Source: HGM12587 sp045128635
GTDB taxonomy: Bacteria > Bacillota > Clostridia > Lachnospirales > Lachnospiraceae
Direction of reading: 5' to 3'
DNA length: 64,000 nucleotides
Assembly: GCA_045128635.1 (NCBI GenBank)
Contig: JBGVRS010000149.1
Coordinates: forward strand, 46,233 to 110,232
The position numbers were made by a program, and so were the translations under genes. The first letter of the stretch is position 1, and each line of letters opens with the position of its first letter. The notes below the pieces were generated by a model, which saw nothing but the letters and a program-made list of their open reading frames with translations, was not told where the DNA came from and searched no databases. Shown here one piece after another: positions 50,573 to 59,641 of the stretch.

Positions 50573-51889
50573 TTATGATGTTTTTAAAATTCGATATAGA
50601 TAAAAGAGTGCAGAGAAGGTGACAAACAGCTGGCTTGCAAGCAGACCGAATAAATACCCATGAATACCGATTTTGGGAATACCTAAAAAGATAAATCCAA
50701 TGCGTATAAATAATCCCAAAATCCCATTGAAAAATGTAACAGAAGTCTTTCCAAGTCCGTTTAACACACTGGTTAATGTGGTGTTTAAATATAAAAACGG
50801 ACAGATCCAGGCAAGAATCGTAATGAAATTTCCTGCTAATGGGTTGGAAAAAACAAATTCTCCTAAAAAATTTCCAAATATCAAAAAGAAAAGAAGACAT
50901 CCAAAACCGAGAAAAAGACAAAAATAAAAGGTGCGCTTAATTGTGTTTTTTAGAACAATTAAATTACCTTCTGCCTGTGACTCGGAAACGGCAGGCAAAA
51001 GCATCATTGCAATAGAACCGGTCAATGCGTTGGGAAAAAGAATAAATGGCAGTGCCATACCGTTTAATATGCCATATACACTTAACGCAGAGGCAGAATC
51101 CATACCATATGCTTTTAAGGCATTTGGGATCAGCGTGGCTTCTAAACTGGCAAGCAGGTTGACACAGATGCGGCTGATTGTCAAAGGTGTTGCTAAAGAC
51201 GTAATTTCTTTGAAAGATGTAAAGATGCGAGAGGGCAAAAAAATATATTTTTTTCTTGGGCGGAACGAGAAACATGTGATAGTAAAAAGCAGAGAACATA
51301 ATTCACCAAAAACAAGCCCGATAACAGCGATTGTCGGAGATATTTCCATACCATTTGTAAGATATAAATGATAAAGAAAGAAAACACAGCCAATGCGCAT
51401 TGTCTGCTCTACTAATTGTGCGATGGATGGTACACCGGCTTTATGAATGCCGAAATAGTAGCCGCAAATACAAGACTGGGTAGTACCAAAAGGAATCGTT
51501 ATTGCAAGGATTTTTAAAAGTCCGGTGCATCGAGGTTCTTTTAAGAAAACTTCTGACAGAATATCTGCATATCGAAAAATGACAAAAGAGCAGCAGGATG
51601 AGAGTGTCAGTGAGATGAAAAGTCCGGCTTTCAGTACCTGGGAAGCTTCCTGCGGCTTTTCTGTAGCAAATTTCGCTGCAGTCAGTTTTGAAACAGCTGT
51701 CTCAATGCCGGAGGCACATAGGGAAAAGCAGACGGAATAAATTGGGAAAATAAGCTGATAAATTCCCATTCCCTCTGCACCGATCGTATTTGCTAGGAAT
51801 ATTCTATAGAAGAAACCCATAATTCGACTGAGCAATCCTGCAATTGTCAGAAAAAGAGTACCACGTAATAATGCATTTTTATAATTCAT
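50573..51889 (-). CDS. SpoVB-like polysaccharide flippase
   Basis: A 438-residue membrane protein with about 12 to 14 hydrophobic segments, of the MOP/MATE-like polysaccharide biosynthesis family. The N-terminus LFLTIAGLLSRIMGFFYRI and IGAEGMGIYQLIFPIY match the SpoVB group, which moves lipid-linked peptidoglycan or polysaccharide precursors. Involvement in spore cortex is likely but not provable here. Confidence 0.85.
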   Translation of the reverse strand: MNYKNALLRGTLFLTIAGLLSRIMGFFYRIFLANTIGAEGMGIYQLIFPIYSVCFSLCASGIETAVSKLTAAKFATEKPQEASQVLKAGLFISLTLSSCCSFVIFRYADILSEVFLKEPRCTGLLKILAITIPFGTTQSCICGYYFGIHKAGVPSIAQLVEQTMRIGCVFFLYHLYLTNGMEISPTIAVIGLVFGELCSLLFTITCFSFRPRKKYIFLPSRIFTSFKEITSLATPLTISRICVNLLASLEATLIPNALKAYGMDSASALSVYGILNGMALPFILFPNALTGSIAMMLLPAVSESQAEGNLIVLKNTIKRTFYFCLFLGFGCLLFFLIFGNFLGEFVFSNPLAGNFITILAWICPFLYLNTTLTSVLNGLGKTSVTFFNGILGLFIRIGFIFLGIPKIGIHGYLFGLLASQLFVTFSALFYLYRILKTS

Positions 51890-51930
51890 ATATTTTCCAG
51901 CTTTTTTCTTAATATATTCGAAATGAAAAC

Positions 51931-51992
51931 TTGACAGAACGCATACATAGGTTTAATATCATTTTTAGAGAAATCCGACAAAAATGGTCGGA
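51931..51992 (+). promoter_or_regulatory. iscR promoter with adjacent dyad
   Basis: TTGACA (51931-51936), a 17-base spacer and TAATAT (51954-51959). Immediately downstream lies the dyad TCCGAC-N7-GTCGGA (51974-51992), a probable Rrf2 autoregulatory operator. Confidence 0.82.
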
Positions 51993-52010
51993 ATAAAAAG
52001 AGGGATGCTT

Positions 52011-52466
52011 ATGAAGCTGTCAACGAAAGGAAGATATGGTCTTCGCGCCATGATCGATCTGGCAATTCACAGTAAAGAGGAAGCAGTTTCCATTGCAAGT
52101 ATCGCAGCTCGCCAGAAAATTTCAGAAAGTTATCTGGAACAGTTGATTCCCAAGCTTCGAAAAGCCGGAATGATCTCCAGTGTACGAGGTGCAGGAGGAG
52201 GCTATATGCTGGCAAAGCCTGCGAGTGAAATTTCTGTAGGAGATATTTTACGAGCGTTGGAAGGTAGCTTGGATCCTGTGGACTGTGCAGGTCTTCCGGG
52301 AGCTTCCGGATGTACATCATCCGGCGGCTGTGTCACAAAATATGTTTGGCAAAAGATTAATGAAAGTATTAATCAAACGGTAGACGGAATGAATCTGGAA
52401 GAACTGATCAGAGAGACCGAAAGCGAGAATACACCGGCGGTGAATTCCGGTGCATGTAAGAATTAG
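52011..52466 (+). CDS. iscR: Rrf2-family iron-sulfur regulator (IscR-like)
   Basis: A 151-residue Rrf2 winged-helix regulator starting MKLSTKGRYGLRAMIDLA. The cysteines Cys92, Cys101 and Cys107 (DCAGLPGASGC, GGC) can bind an iron-sulfur cluster. It heads the iscS-iscU-mnmA unit. The AGAGGG SD lies too close to ATG 52005, so 52011 is chosen. Confidence 0.92.
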   Translation: MKLSTKGRYGLRAMIDLAIHSKEEAVSIASIAARQKISESYLEQLIPKLRKAGMISSVRGAGGGYMLAKPASEISVGDILRALEGSLDPVDCAGLPGASGCTSSGGCVTKYVWQKINESINQTVDGMNLEELIRETESENTPAVNSGACKN

Positions 52467-52478
52467 AGGTGGAAAGTT

Positions 52479-53660
52479 ATGAAAAAAATGATTTATTTGG
52501 ACAATGCAGCAACAACAAAGACTGCACCAGAAGTTGTGGAAGCAATGCTTCCATATTTTACCGAATATTTTGGTAATGCATCCAGTGTCTATGGATTTGC
52601 AGGAAACAGCAAAGAAGCGATGGCAAAGGCTCGTGAAACAATCGCAAATTCTTTGGGTGCAAAAGCAAATGAAATTTATTTTACAGCAGGCGGAAGTGAA
52701 GCTGATAACTGGGCATTAAAAGCAACCGCAGAAGCTTATAAAGCAAAAGGAAATCACATTATTACGACAAAAATTGAACATCATGCGATTCTTCATACAG
52801 CAGAATGGTTAGAAAAGAACGGTTTTGAAGTGACTTATCTGAATGTTGATGAAAATGGTGTTGTGAAATTAGATGAATTAAAAGCAGCGATTCGTCCGGA
52901 AACAATTTTAATTTCCGTGATGTTTGCAAATAATGAAATCGGAACCATTGAACCAATTAAGGAAATTGGGGAAATTGCAAAAGCAAACGGTATTTTATTC
53001 CATACAGATGCGGTACAGGCTTTCGGACAGGTGCCAATCAATGTAGATGAATTAAATATTGACATGTTAAGCTCCAGTGGTCATAAATTAAACGGACCAA
53101 AAGGAATCGGTTTCCTCTATATTCGTAAAGGCGTTAAGATTCGTTCTTTTGTACACGGTGGTGCACAGGAAAGAAAACGCCGTGCAGGTACAGAAAATAT
53201 TCCTGGAATCGTAGGTTACGGCGCAGCAGTAGAACGTGCCATGAACACAATGAAGGAACGTACAGATAAGGAAATCGAACTGAGAGATTATCTGATTGAC
53301 AGAATCTTAAAAGAAGTTCCATATACAAGATTAAATGGACATAGAACCAACAGACTTCCGAACAATGCAAACTTCAGCTTCCAGTTTATTGAAGGGGAAT
53401 CACTTCTGATCATGCTTGATATGGAAGGCATTTGCGGATCATCAGGTTCAGCATGTACATCAGGCTCTTTGGATCCTTCCCATGTACTTCTTGCAATCGG
53501 ATTACCTCATGAGATTGCACACGGATCTTTAAGATTAACATTAAGTGATGAAACAACAAAAGAAGATATCGACTTTGTTGTTGAAAAAGTAAAAGAAATC
53601 GTAGCACGACTTCGAGACATGTCTCCATTATATGAAGACTTTATGAAAAAACAGAAATAA
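52479..53660 (+). CDS. iscS: cysteine desulfurase
   Basis: A 393-residue PLP enzyme that takes sulfur from cysteine for iron-sulfur clusters and tRNA thiolation. It begins MIYLDNAATTKTAP. The PLP lysine is Lys203 in SSSGHKLNG, and the catalytic cysteine is Cys326 in SGSACTSG. It lies between iscR and iscU, with mnmA downstream as a sulfur user. Confidence 0.96.
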   Translation: MKKMIYLDNAATTKTAPEVVEAMLPYFTEYFGNASSVYGFAGNSKEAMAKARETIANSLGAKANEIYFTAGGSEADNWALKATAEAYKAKGNHIITTKIEHHAILHTAEWLEKNGFEVTYLNVDENGVVKLDELKAAIRPETILISVMFANNEIGTIEPIKEIGEIAKANGILFHTDAVQAFGQVPINVDELNIDMLSSSGHKLNGPKGIGFLYIRKGVKIRSFVHGGAQERKRRAGTENIPGIVGYGAAVERAMNTMKERTDKEIELRDYLIDRILKEVPYTRLNGHRTNRLPNNANFSFQFIEGESLLIMLDMEGICGSSGSACTSGSLDPSHVLLAIGLPHEIAHGSLRLTLSDETTKEDIDFVVEKVKEIVARLRDMSPLYEDFMKKQK

Positions 53661-53680
53661 TACGTTAGGAGAATTTGAAC

Positions 53681-54124
53681 ATGTATAGCGATAAAGTAAT
53701 GGACCATTTTAAAAACCCAAGAAATGTAGGAGAAATCGAAAATGCCAGCGGTGTAGGAACAGTTGGTAATGCAAAATGTGGAGATATCATGAGAATTTTC
53801 CTTGATATTGATGAAAATCAGGTGATTCGCGACTGTAAATTCAAAACATTTGGATGTGGTGCAGCAGTTGCAACTTCCAGTATGGCAACAGAACTTGTGA
53901 TTGGGAAAACAATTTATGAAGCATTACAGGTAACAAACAAAGCCGTTATGGATGCGCTGGATGGACTTCCAGCTGTTAAGGTTCACTGTTCTCTTCTTGC
54001 AGAAGAAGCCATCCATGCAGCACTTTGGGATTATGCAGAAAAGAATGGCATCACAATCGAAGGATTAGAAAAACCAAAGTCTGATATTCATGAAGACGAA
54101 GAAGAGGAAAGCGAAGAGTATTAA
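53681..54124 (+). CDS. iscU: iron-sulfur cluster scaffold IscU/NifU
   Basis: A 147-residue scaffold from ATG 53681 (SD TAGGAG). Cluster ligands are Cys33 in NAKCGD, Cys59 in FGCGAAVATSS and the cysteine in VKVHCSLLAEEA. A clostridial acidic C-terminal tail (DEDEEEESEE-like) is present. It receives sulfur from IscS. Confidence 0.95.
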   Translation: MYSDKVMDHFKNPRNVGEIENASGVGTVGNAKCGDIMRIFLDIDENQVIRDCKFKTFGCGAAVATSSMATELVIGKTIYEALQVTNKAVMDALDGLPAVKVHCSLLAEEAIHAALWDYAEKNGITIEGLEKPKSDIHEDEEEESEEY

Positions 54125-54127
54125 TTC

Positions 54128-55216
54128 ATGGCAGGAAAGAAAGTTGTTGTGGGGATGTCCGGCGGGGTTGATTCTTCTGTTGCGGCATATCTCTTGAAAG
54201 AGCAGGGATATGATGTTATTGGTGTGACCATGCAGATCTGGCAGGATGAAGAAGAAACTGTTCAGGAAGAAAATGGCGGCTGTTGCGGTTTGTCAGCAGT
54301 GGATGATGCCAGACGTGTAGCAGCCCAGCTTGAAATTCCTTACTATGTGATGAATTTTAAAAAAGAGTTTAAGGAAAATGTCATGGATTATTTCGTGGAT
54401 GAGTACTTAAACGGACGAACACCAAATCCATGTATTGCGTGTAACCGTTATGTGAAATGGGAAAGTTTACTGAAACGCAGTATGGATATTGGGGCGGATT
54501 TTATTGCAACCGGACATTATGCTTCTGTAGTGCAGCTTCCGAACGGCAGATATGCATTGAAAAAATCGAAGACAGATGCAAAAGACCAGACCTATGCATT
54601 ATATAATCTGACTCAGGAGCAGTTGTCAAAAACCTTGATGCCTTGCGGTGCTTATGAAAAAGATGAAATTCGCAAGATTGCTGAAGAGATTGAGCTTCGT
54701 GTGGCAAATAAGCCTGATAGTCAGGAAATCTGCTTTGTGCCTGATGATGATTATGCAGGATTCATTGAACAGAGCACCGGAAAGAAAATCCCGGAAGGAA
54801 ATTTTGTGGATAAAGATGGAAAGGTGCTTGGAAAGCATAAAGGGATCATTCATTATACGGTAGGTCAGCGAAAAGGTCTGGATTTACCAATGGGCAGAAG
54901 AGTGTTTGTCACAGAGCTTCGCCCGGAAACCAATGAGGTTGTCATCGGAGAAGGTTCCGATGTATTCGGAAATGTTCTTTATGCAAATAAGTTGAATTGG
55001 ATGGGCATGGAAAAACCAGCAGAAGCAATCGAAGTGGATGCAAAGATTCGTTATAACCACAAAGGTGCAAAATGTAAAGTGGAAGTTGTAGGGGAAGACT
55101 TAGTAAGATGTTATTTCCCGGAACCGGTCAGAGCAATCACACCAGGACAGGCGGTTGTATTTTATGATGGAGATATCGTACTTGGCGGCGGAACCATTAT
55201 TGGAACAAAAATATAA
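54128..55216 (+). CDS. mnmA: tRNA-specific 2-thiouridylase MnmA
   Basis: MnmA thiolates U34 of tRNAs for Lys, Glu and Gln using sulfur from cysteine desulfurase. The 362-residue protein has the PP-loop GMSGGVDSS (9-17), catalytic cysteines in NPCIACNRYVK and SQEICFVPD, and TGHYAS. It begins three bases after iscU, so it is co-transcribed. Confidence 0.96.
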   Translation: MAGKKVVVGMSGGVDSSVAAYLLKEQGYDVIGVTMQIWQDEEETVQEENGGCCGLSAVDDARRVAAQLEIPYYVMNFKKEFKENVMDYFVDEYLNGRTPNPCIACNRYVKWESLLKRSMDIGADFIATGHYASVVQLPNGRYALKKSKTDAKDQTYALYNLTQEQLSKTLMPCGAYEKDEIRKIAEEIELRVANKPDSQEICFVPDDDYAGFIEQSTGKKIPEGNFVDKDGKVLGKHKGIIHYTVGQRKGLDLPMGRRVFVTELRPETNEVVIGEGSDVFGNVLYANKLNWMGMEKPAEAIEVDAKIRYNHKGAKCKVEVVGEDLVRCYFPEPVRAITPGQAVVFYDGDIVLGGGTIIGTKI

Positions 55217-55228
55217 AGATAATATTTT

Positions 55229-55257
55229 AGGGAACATCGAGGAGATGTTCCCTTTTT
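55229..55257 (+). terminator. terminator after mnmA
   Basis: AGGGAACATC / GATGTTCCCT with T5; it also backs the convergent minus-strand gene. Confidence 0.88.
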
Positions 55258-55259
55258 GA

Positions 55260-56063
55260 TTACAATTTGATAAATGATGGCTTGCGGTCTTCGAATATTG
55301 TGTAATATTCAAAACCGGCTTCTTTTAAAATGGCAGGAACTTTGTCGAAATCATATGCGAGATGCTCCGGCTTATGACCGTCAGATCCTATTGTGATAAT
55401 TTCTCCGCCAAGTTCTTTATAGCGCTTTAAGATATCCATATGCGGATGAGCAAAACCGAGACCATATTTTAATCCTGCGGTATTTAGTTCTAGACCGATA
55501 TTTTTGGAAATCAGTGCTTTTAATATTTCATCCAGTATTTCCTTATATTTATGGTAAGAATAGTTTTCGGCCTTTGTAGGACCATAACGTACAATATAAT
55601 CTACATGTCCGAATACATCAAAATCATCAAAGGCATGAATACATTCCAGAATATATTCAAAGTAACGATAAGTACCTTCGTATTCAGTCTTATCTACCCA
55701 GTATTCAGGAAAATACGGGTCGATTCCATCGCAAAGATGTGCGGAACCAATAACAAAATCAAAATGTCCGGAAGCTAAGATCTGCTTAAGGTCTTTTGCG
55801 ATATGTGGTTGAAGACCAAGCTCGATTCCTGTCAGAATTTGAATCTGGTCTTTGTATTTTTCTTTCCATTCTTTATGTTTTTTCTGATACTCAGGGATAT
55901 CAAAAGTAAAATCCATATCCGGGAAATTCATATCAGGATCCATATGATCTGTGATACAAAGACGGGAAAGTCCCAGAGAAATGGCTTTTTCAATCATGCT
56001 TTCTGCGCTGGCTTCACAGTCGGCAGAGAATTTTGTATGGTTATGATAGTCGCAAATAATCAT
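55260..56063 (-). CDS. histidinol-phosphatase-like PHP-domain phosphatase
   Basis: A 267-residue minus-strand PHP phosphatase of the HisK type. Metal-binding motifs are DYHNHTKFSAD at the N-terminus, CITDHMDPD, GSAHLCDG, DVFGHVDYI and TIGSDGHKPEHL. HisK removes phosphate from histidinol phosphate; no other his gene is near, so substrate assignment is tentative. Confidence 0.85.
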   Translation of the reverse strand: MIICDYHNHTKFSADCEASAESMIEKAISLGLSRLCITDHMDPDMNFPDMDFTFDIPEYQKKHKEWKEKYKDQIQILTGIELGLQPHIAKDLKQILASGHFDFVIGSAHLCDGIDPYFPEYWVDKTEYEGTYRYFEYILECIHAFDDFDVFGHVDYIVRYGPTKAENYSYHKYKEILDEILKALISKNIGLELNTAGLKYGLGFAHPHMDILKRYKELGGEIITIGSDGHKPEHLAYDFDKVPAILKEAGFEYYTIFEDRKPSFIKL

Positions 56064-56098
56064 GGTTTACCTCAATGATTTTTCTTTTTTAGTACGAG

Positions 56099-56123
56099 TT
56101 TTGTATATTTTAAATATACAAAA
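56099..56123. promoter_or_regulatory. perfect 12-bp-arm palindrome upstream of gap
   Basis: TTTTGTATATTT and AAATATACAAAA flank a single T between the divergent PHP phosphatase and gap genes. It may be an operator, but the bound regulator is not evident. Confidence 0.5.
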
Positions 56124-56185
56124 AAAATCTGTCGAAGTAAACAAAAAATACGTTAAAAAAATAACATTTTTTGCGAAAATAACAC

Positions 56186-56214
56186 TTGAATTTTTTTATA
56201 GGATTAGGTACAAT
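56186..56214 (+). promoter_or_regulatory. gap promoter
   Basis: TTGAAT (56186-56191), a 17-base spacer and TACAAT (56209-56214). Confidence 0.8.
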
Positions 56215-56295
56215 ATATGCAGATTGGGATGAATTTAACAAATATCTCAAAAAAATACTTTTATGCACAATTTATATTTCAGGAGGATGAAAATC

Positions 56296-57309
56296 ATGGC
56301 AGTTAAAGTAGCAATTAATGGTTTTGGACGTATCGGACGTCTTGCATTCAGACAGATGTTTGGAGCAGAAGGCTTTGAAATCGTTGCAATCAACGACTTA
56401 ACAAGCCCAGAAATGTTAGCACACTTATTAAAATACGACTCTACACAGGGTAGATATGCTCTTTGTGACAAAGTTGTTGCTGGTGAAGATTCTATCACAG
56501 TTGATGGAAAAGAAATCAAAATTTACGCAAAAGCTAACGCAGCTGAACTTCCTTGGGGAGAAATCGGTGTTGACGTAGTTCTTGAATGTACAGGTTTCTA
56601 CACATCTAAAGCAAAAGCTCAGGCACACATCGATGCAGGCGCTAAATATGTTGTTATCTCAGCTCCAGCTGGAAACGACCTTCCAACAATCGTTTACAAT
56701 GTAAACCATGACAAACTTACATCTGAAGATCAGATCATCTCTGCAGCTTCTTGTACAACAAACTGCTTAGCACCAATGGCTAAAGCACTCAACGAATTAG
56801 CACCAATCAAATCTGGTATCATGTGCACAATCCACGCTTACACAGGCGATCAGATGACACTTGACGGACCACAGAGAAAAGGTGACAAGAGACGTTCTCG
56901 TGCAGCTGCTTGTAACATCGTTCCAAACAGCACAGGTGCAGCTAAAGCTATCGGTTTAGTAGTTCCAGAATTAAATGGTAAATTAATCGGTGCAGCTCAG
57001 CGTGTTCCAACTCCAACAGGTTCTTCTACAATCTTAACAGCAGTTGTTGAAGGTACAGTAACAAAAGAAGAAATCAATGCAGCTATGAAAGCAGCTTCTA
57101 ACGAATCTTTCGGTTACAACACAGACGAAATCGTTTCTAGCGATATCATCGGTATGACATATGGTTCTCTGTTTGATGCTACACAGACAATGGTTCTTCC
57201 ATTAGACAATGGCACAACACAGGTACAGGTAGTTTCTTGGTATGACAATGAAAACTCTTACACAAGCCAGATGGTTCGTACAATCAAACACTTCGGAACA
57301 TTAATGTAA
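56296..57309 (+). CDS. gap: glyceraldehyde-3-phosphate dehydrogenase
   Basis: A 337-residue NAD-dependent enzyme of glycolysis from ATG 56296 (SD AGGAGG). It has the NAD-binding INGFGRIGRLAFRQ, the catalytic Cys153 in ASCTTNCLAP and SWYDNENSYTSQM. Codon bias is strong. It heads the glycolytic cluster; no CggR-type repressor gene is present. Confidence 0.98.
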   Translation: MAVKVAINGFGRIGRLAFRQMFGAEGFEIVAINDLTSPEMLAHLLKYDSTQGRYALCDKVVAGEDSITVDGKEIKIYAKANAAELPWGEIGVDVVLECTGFYTSKAKAQAHIDAGAKYVVISAPAGNDLPTIVYNVNHDKLTSEDQIISAASCTTNCLAPMAKALNELAPIKSGIMCTIHAYTGDQMTLDGPQRKGDKRRSRAAACNIVPNSTGAAKAIGLVVPELNGKLIGAAQRVPTPTGSSTILTAVVEGTVTKEEINAAMKAASNESFGYNTDEIVSSDIIGMTYGSLFDATQTMVLPLDNGTTQVQVVSWYDNENSYTSQMVRTIKHFGTLM

Positions 57310-57356
57310 TTTTAATGTCGCTTATGGTAAGTGCTTGAAGGGTTAATTTAGACCTC

Positions 57357-57391
57357 AAAGGGTCCGGTCTTTTTGGACCGGACCCTTTTTT
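57357..57391 (+). terminator. terminator after gap
   Basis: AAAGGGTCCGGTC / GACCGGACCCTTT with T6, one of the strongest hairpins in the window. Confidence 0.92.
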
Positions 57392-57436
57392 AAAACAATT
57401 ACACAATATAAAATTAAATACAAGGAGGCATACAAA

Positions 57437-58660
57437 ATGTCACTTAACAAAAAAAGCGTAGATGATTTTAACGCAAAAGGCAAAAGAGTATTAGTAAGAT
57501 GCGATTTCAACGTTCCTTTAAAAGAAGGCGTGATCACAGACGAAACACGTATTAAAGCAGCTCTTCCTACAATTAACAAATTAATCGAAGATGGTGCAAA
57601 AGTTATCCTTTGCTCTCACCTTGGTAAAGTTAAAAACGGACCAAACGAAGGCGAATCTTTAGCTCCAGTAGCAAAAAGACTTTCTGAAAAATTAGGCAAA
57701 GAAGTAGTATTCGTAGCTGATTACAACGTAACAGGCGAAGCTGCTACAGCAGCTGTTGCAGCTATGAACGAAGGCGATGTTGTATTATTACAGAATACAC
57801 GTTTCCGTGGAAAAGAAGAAACAAAGAACGGTGAAGAATTCTCTAAAGAATTAGGCGAACTTTGCGACGCATACGTATGTGACGCTTTCGGTTCTTCTCA
57901 TAGAGCACATGCATCTGTAGCTGGTGTTACAGAAGTTGTTCGTGCAAAAGGCGGCGACTGTGCAGTTGGTTACTTAATGCAGAAAGAAATCGAATTCTTA
58001 GGAAATGCAGTAGAAAATCCAGTTAGACCATTCGTAGCAATCCTTGGTGGTGCTAAAGTTGCAGATAAATTAAACGTTATCTCTAACTTACTTGAAAAAT
58101 GTGATACATTAATCATCGGTGGTGGTATGGCATTCACATTCTTAAAAGCACAGGGCATGGAAATTGGCAAATCTTTAGTAGATGATGAAAAACTCGACTA
58201 CTGTAGAGAAATGCTTGCAAAAGCTGACAGCTTAGGAAAGAAATTATTACTTCCTGTAGATGCAGCAGTAGCAGAAGCTTTCCCATCACCAATCGATGCT
58301 GAAATCGCAGTTGATTACGTTGCAGCAGATGCTATCCCAGCTGATAAAATGGGCTTAGATATCGGACCAAAATCTGCTGAAATGTTCGCAGAAGCTGTTA
58401 AAACAGCTAAAACAGTTGTATGGAACGGACCAATGGGTGTATTCGAAAACCCAGTTCTTGCAAAAGGTACAATTGAAGTTGCTAAAGCATTAGCAGAAAC
58501 AGACGCTACAACAATTATCGGTGGTGGTGACTCTGCAGCAGCTGTTAACCAGTTAGGTTTCGCTGATAAGATGTCTCACATCTCTACAGGTGGTGGTGCT
58601 TCCCTCGAATTCTTAGAAGGAAAAACATTACCAGGTGTTGCAGCAGCTGATAACAAATAG
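57437..58660 (+). CDS. pgk: phosphoglycerate kinase
   Basis: A 407-residue glycolytic kinase making ATP from 1,3-bisphosphoglycerate. RVLVRCDFNVPLKEG, CSHLGKVK, AFGSSHRAHAS, and the C-terminal GGGDSAAAVNQLG and STGGGASLEFLEGK are family signatures. The SD is AAGGAGG. Confidence 0.98.
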   Translation: MSLNKKSVDDFNAKGKRVLVRCDFNVPLKEGVITDETRIKAALPTINKLIEDGAKVILCSHLGKVKNGPNEGESLAPVAKRLSEKLGKEVVFVADYNVTGEAATAAVAAMNEGDVVLLQNTRFRGKEETKNGEEFSKELGELCDAYVCDAFGSSHRAHASVAGVTEVVRAKGGDCAVGYLMQKEIEFLGNAVENPVRPFVAILGGAKVADKLNVISNLLEKCDTLIIGGGMAFTFLKAQGMEIGKSLVDDEKLDYCREMLAKADSLGKKLLLPVDAAVAEAFPSPIDAEIAVDYVAADAIPADKMGLDIGPKSAEMFAEAVKTAKTVVWNGPMGVFENPVLAKGTIEVAKALAETDATTIIGGGDSAAAVNQLGFADKMSHISTGGGASLEFLEGKTLPGVAAADNK

Positions 58661-58692
58661 ATGCGATTCAGCAGAGAGAGAAGTGAAATAGA

Positions 58693-58790
58693 TACATGTA
58701 ATATGCTTGCATAAATTACATGTAGATATTTACACTTTGAGGGTGCAACGCACACGAGGAAATACGAAGTATTTTCGAGTCACTCTGCGT
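58693..58790 (+). promoter_or_regulatory. structured pgk-tpiA intergenic region
   Basis: First hairpin TACATGTAAT / ATTACATGTA (58693-58724). Second hairpin CGAGGAAATAC / GTATTTTCGAG (58755-58779) inside an ACGCA/TGCGT outer stem (58748-58790). No T-run follows, so these look like mRNA processing, stability or control elements. Confidence 0.5.
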
Positions 58791-58820
58791 AAGTATATTT
58801 AACAAAAGGAGAATTTAATC

Positions 58821-59570
58821 ATGGCAAGAAGAAAAATCGTAGCTGGTAACTGGAAAATGAACATGACTCCAAGCCAGGCAGTAGCATTAGTTGAAGAATT
58901 AAAACCATTAGTAGCAAGTGAAGAAGTTGATGTAGTTTTCTGTGTACCAGCAATCGACATCGTTCCTGTAGTTGAAGCTGTTAAAGGCACAAACATTGCA
59001 GTAGGTGCTGAAAACATGTACTTCGAAGACAAAGGTGCTTTCACAGGCGAAATCTCTGCAGATATGTTATTAGATGCAGGCGTTAAATACGTTATCCGTG
59101 GTCATTCTGAAAGACGTGACTACTTCAAAGAAGATGACGTTTTATTAAACAAAAAAGTTAAAAAAGCAATCGAAAAAGGTCTTACACCAATTCTTTGCTG
59201 TGGTGAATCTCTTGAACAGAGAGAAATGGGCGTTACTATGGACTGGATCAGACTTCAGATTAAATCTGATTTAGTTGGTGTTGCAGCAGCTGACGTTGCT
59301 AACATGGTTATCGCTTATGAACCAATCTGGGCTATCGGAACAGGTAAAACAGCTACAACAGAACAGGCTCAGGAAGTTTGCAAAGGTTTCCGTGAACTTA
59401 TCGCTGAAATGTATGATGAAGCTACAGCAGAAGCAGTTCGTATTCAGTACGGCGGATCTGTTAACGCAGCTACAGCAGCTGACCTCTTCTCACAGGCTGA
59501 CATCGATGGCGGCTTAGTTGGTGGTGCAGCTCTTAAACCAGACTTTGGTAAAATTGTTAACTACAAATAA
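58821..59570 (+). CDS. tpiA: triosephosphate isomerase
   Basis: A 249-residue isomerase of dihydroxyacetone phosphate and glyceraldehyde 3-phosphate. It has AGNWKMN at the N-terminus, GHSERRDYF with the catalytic histidine, and AYEPIWAIGTGK with the catalytic glutamate. Strong codon bias. Confidence 0.98.
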   Translation: MARRKIVAGNWKMNMTPSQAVALVEELKPLVASEEVDVVFCVPAIDIVPVVEAVKGTNIAVGAENMYFEDKGAFTGEISADMLLDAGVKYVIRGHSERRDYFKEDDVLLNKKVKKAIEKGLTPILCCGESLEQREMGVTMDWIRLQIKSDLVGVAAADVANMVIAYEPIWAIGTGKTATTEQAQEVCKGFRELIAEMYDEATAEAVRIQYGGSVNAATAADLFSQADIDGGLVGGAALKPDFGKIVNYK

Positions 59571-59641
59571 GTTTAAATTATAGGAATTTTGGCGCGACGG
59601 TCTTCTATAGAAGGCCGTTGGTCAAATATAGGGAATAAAAA

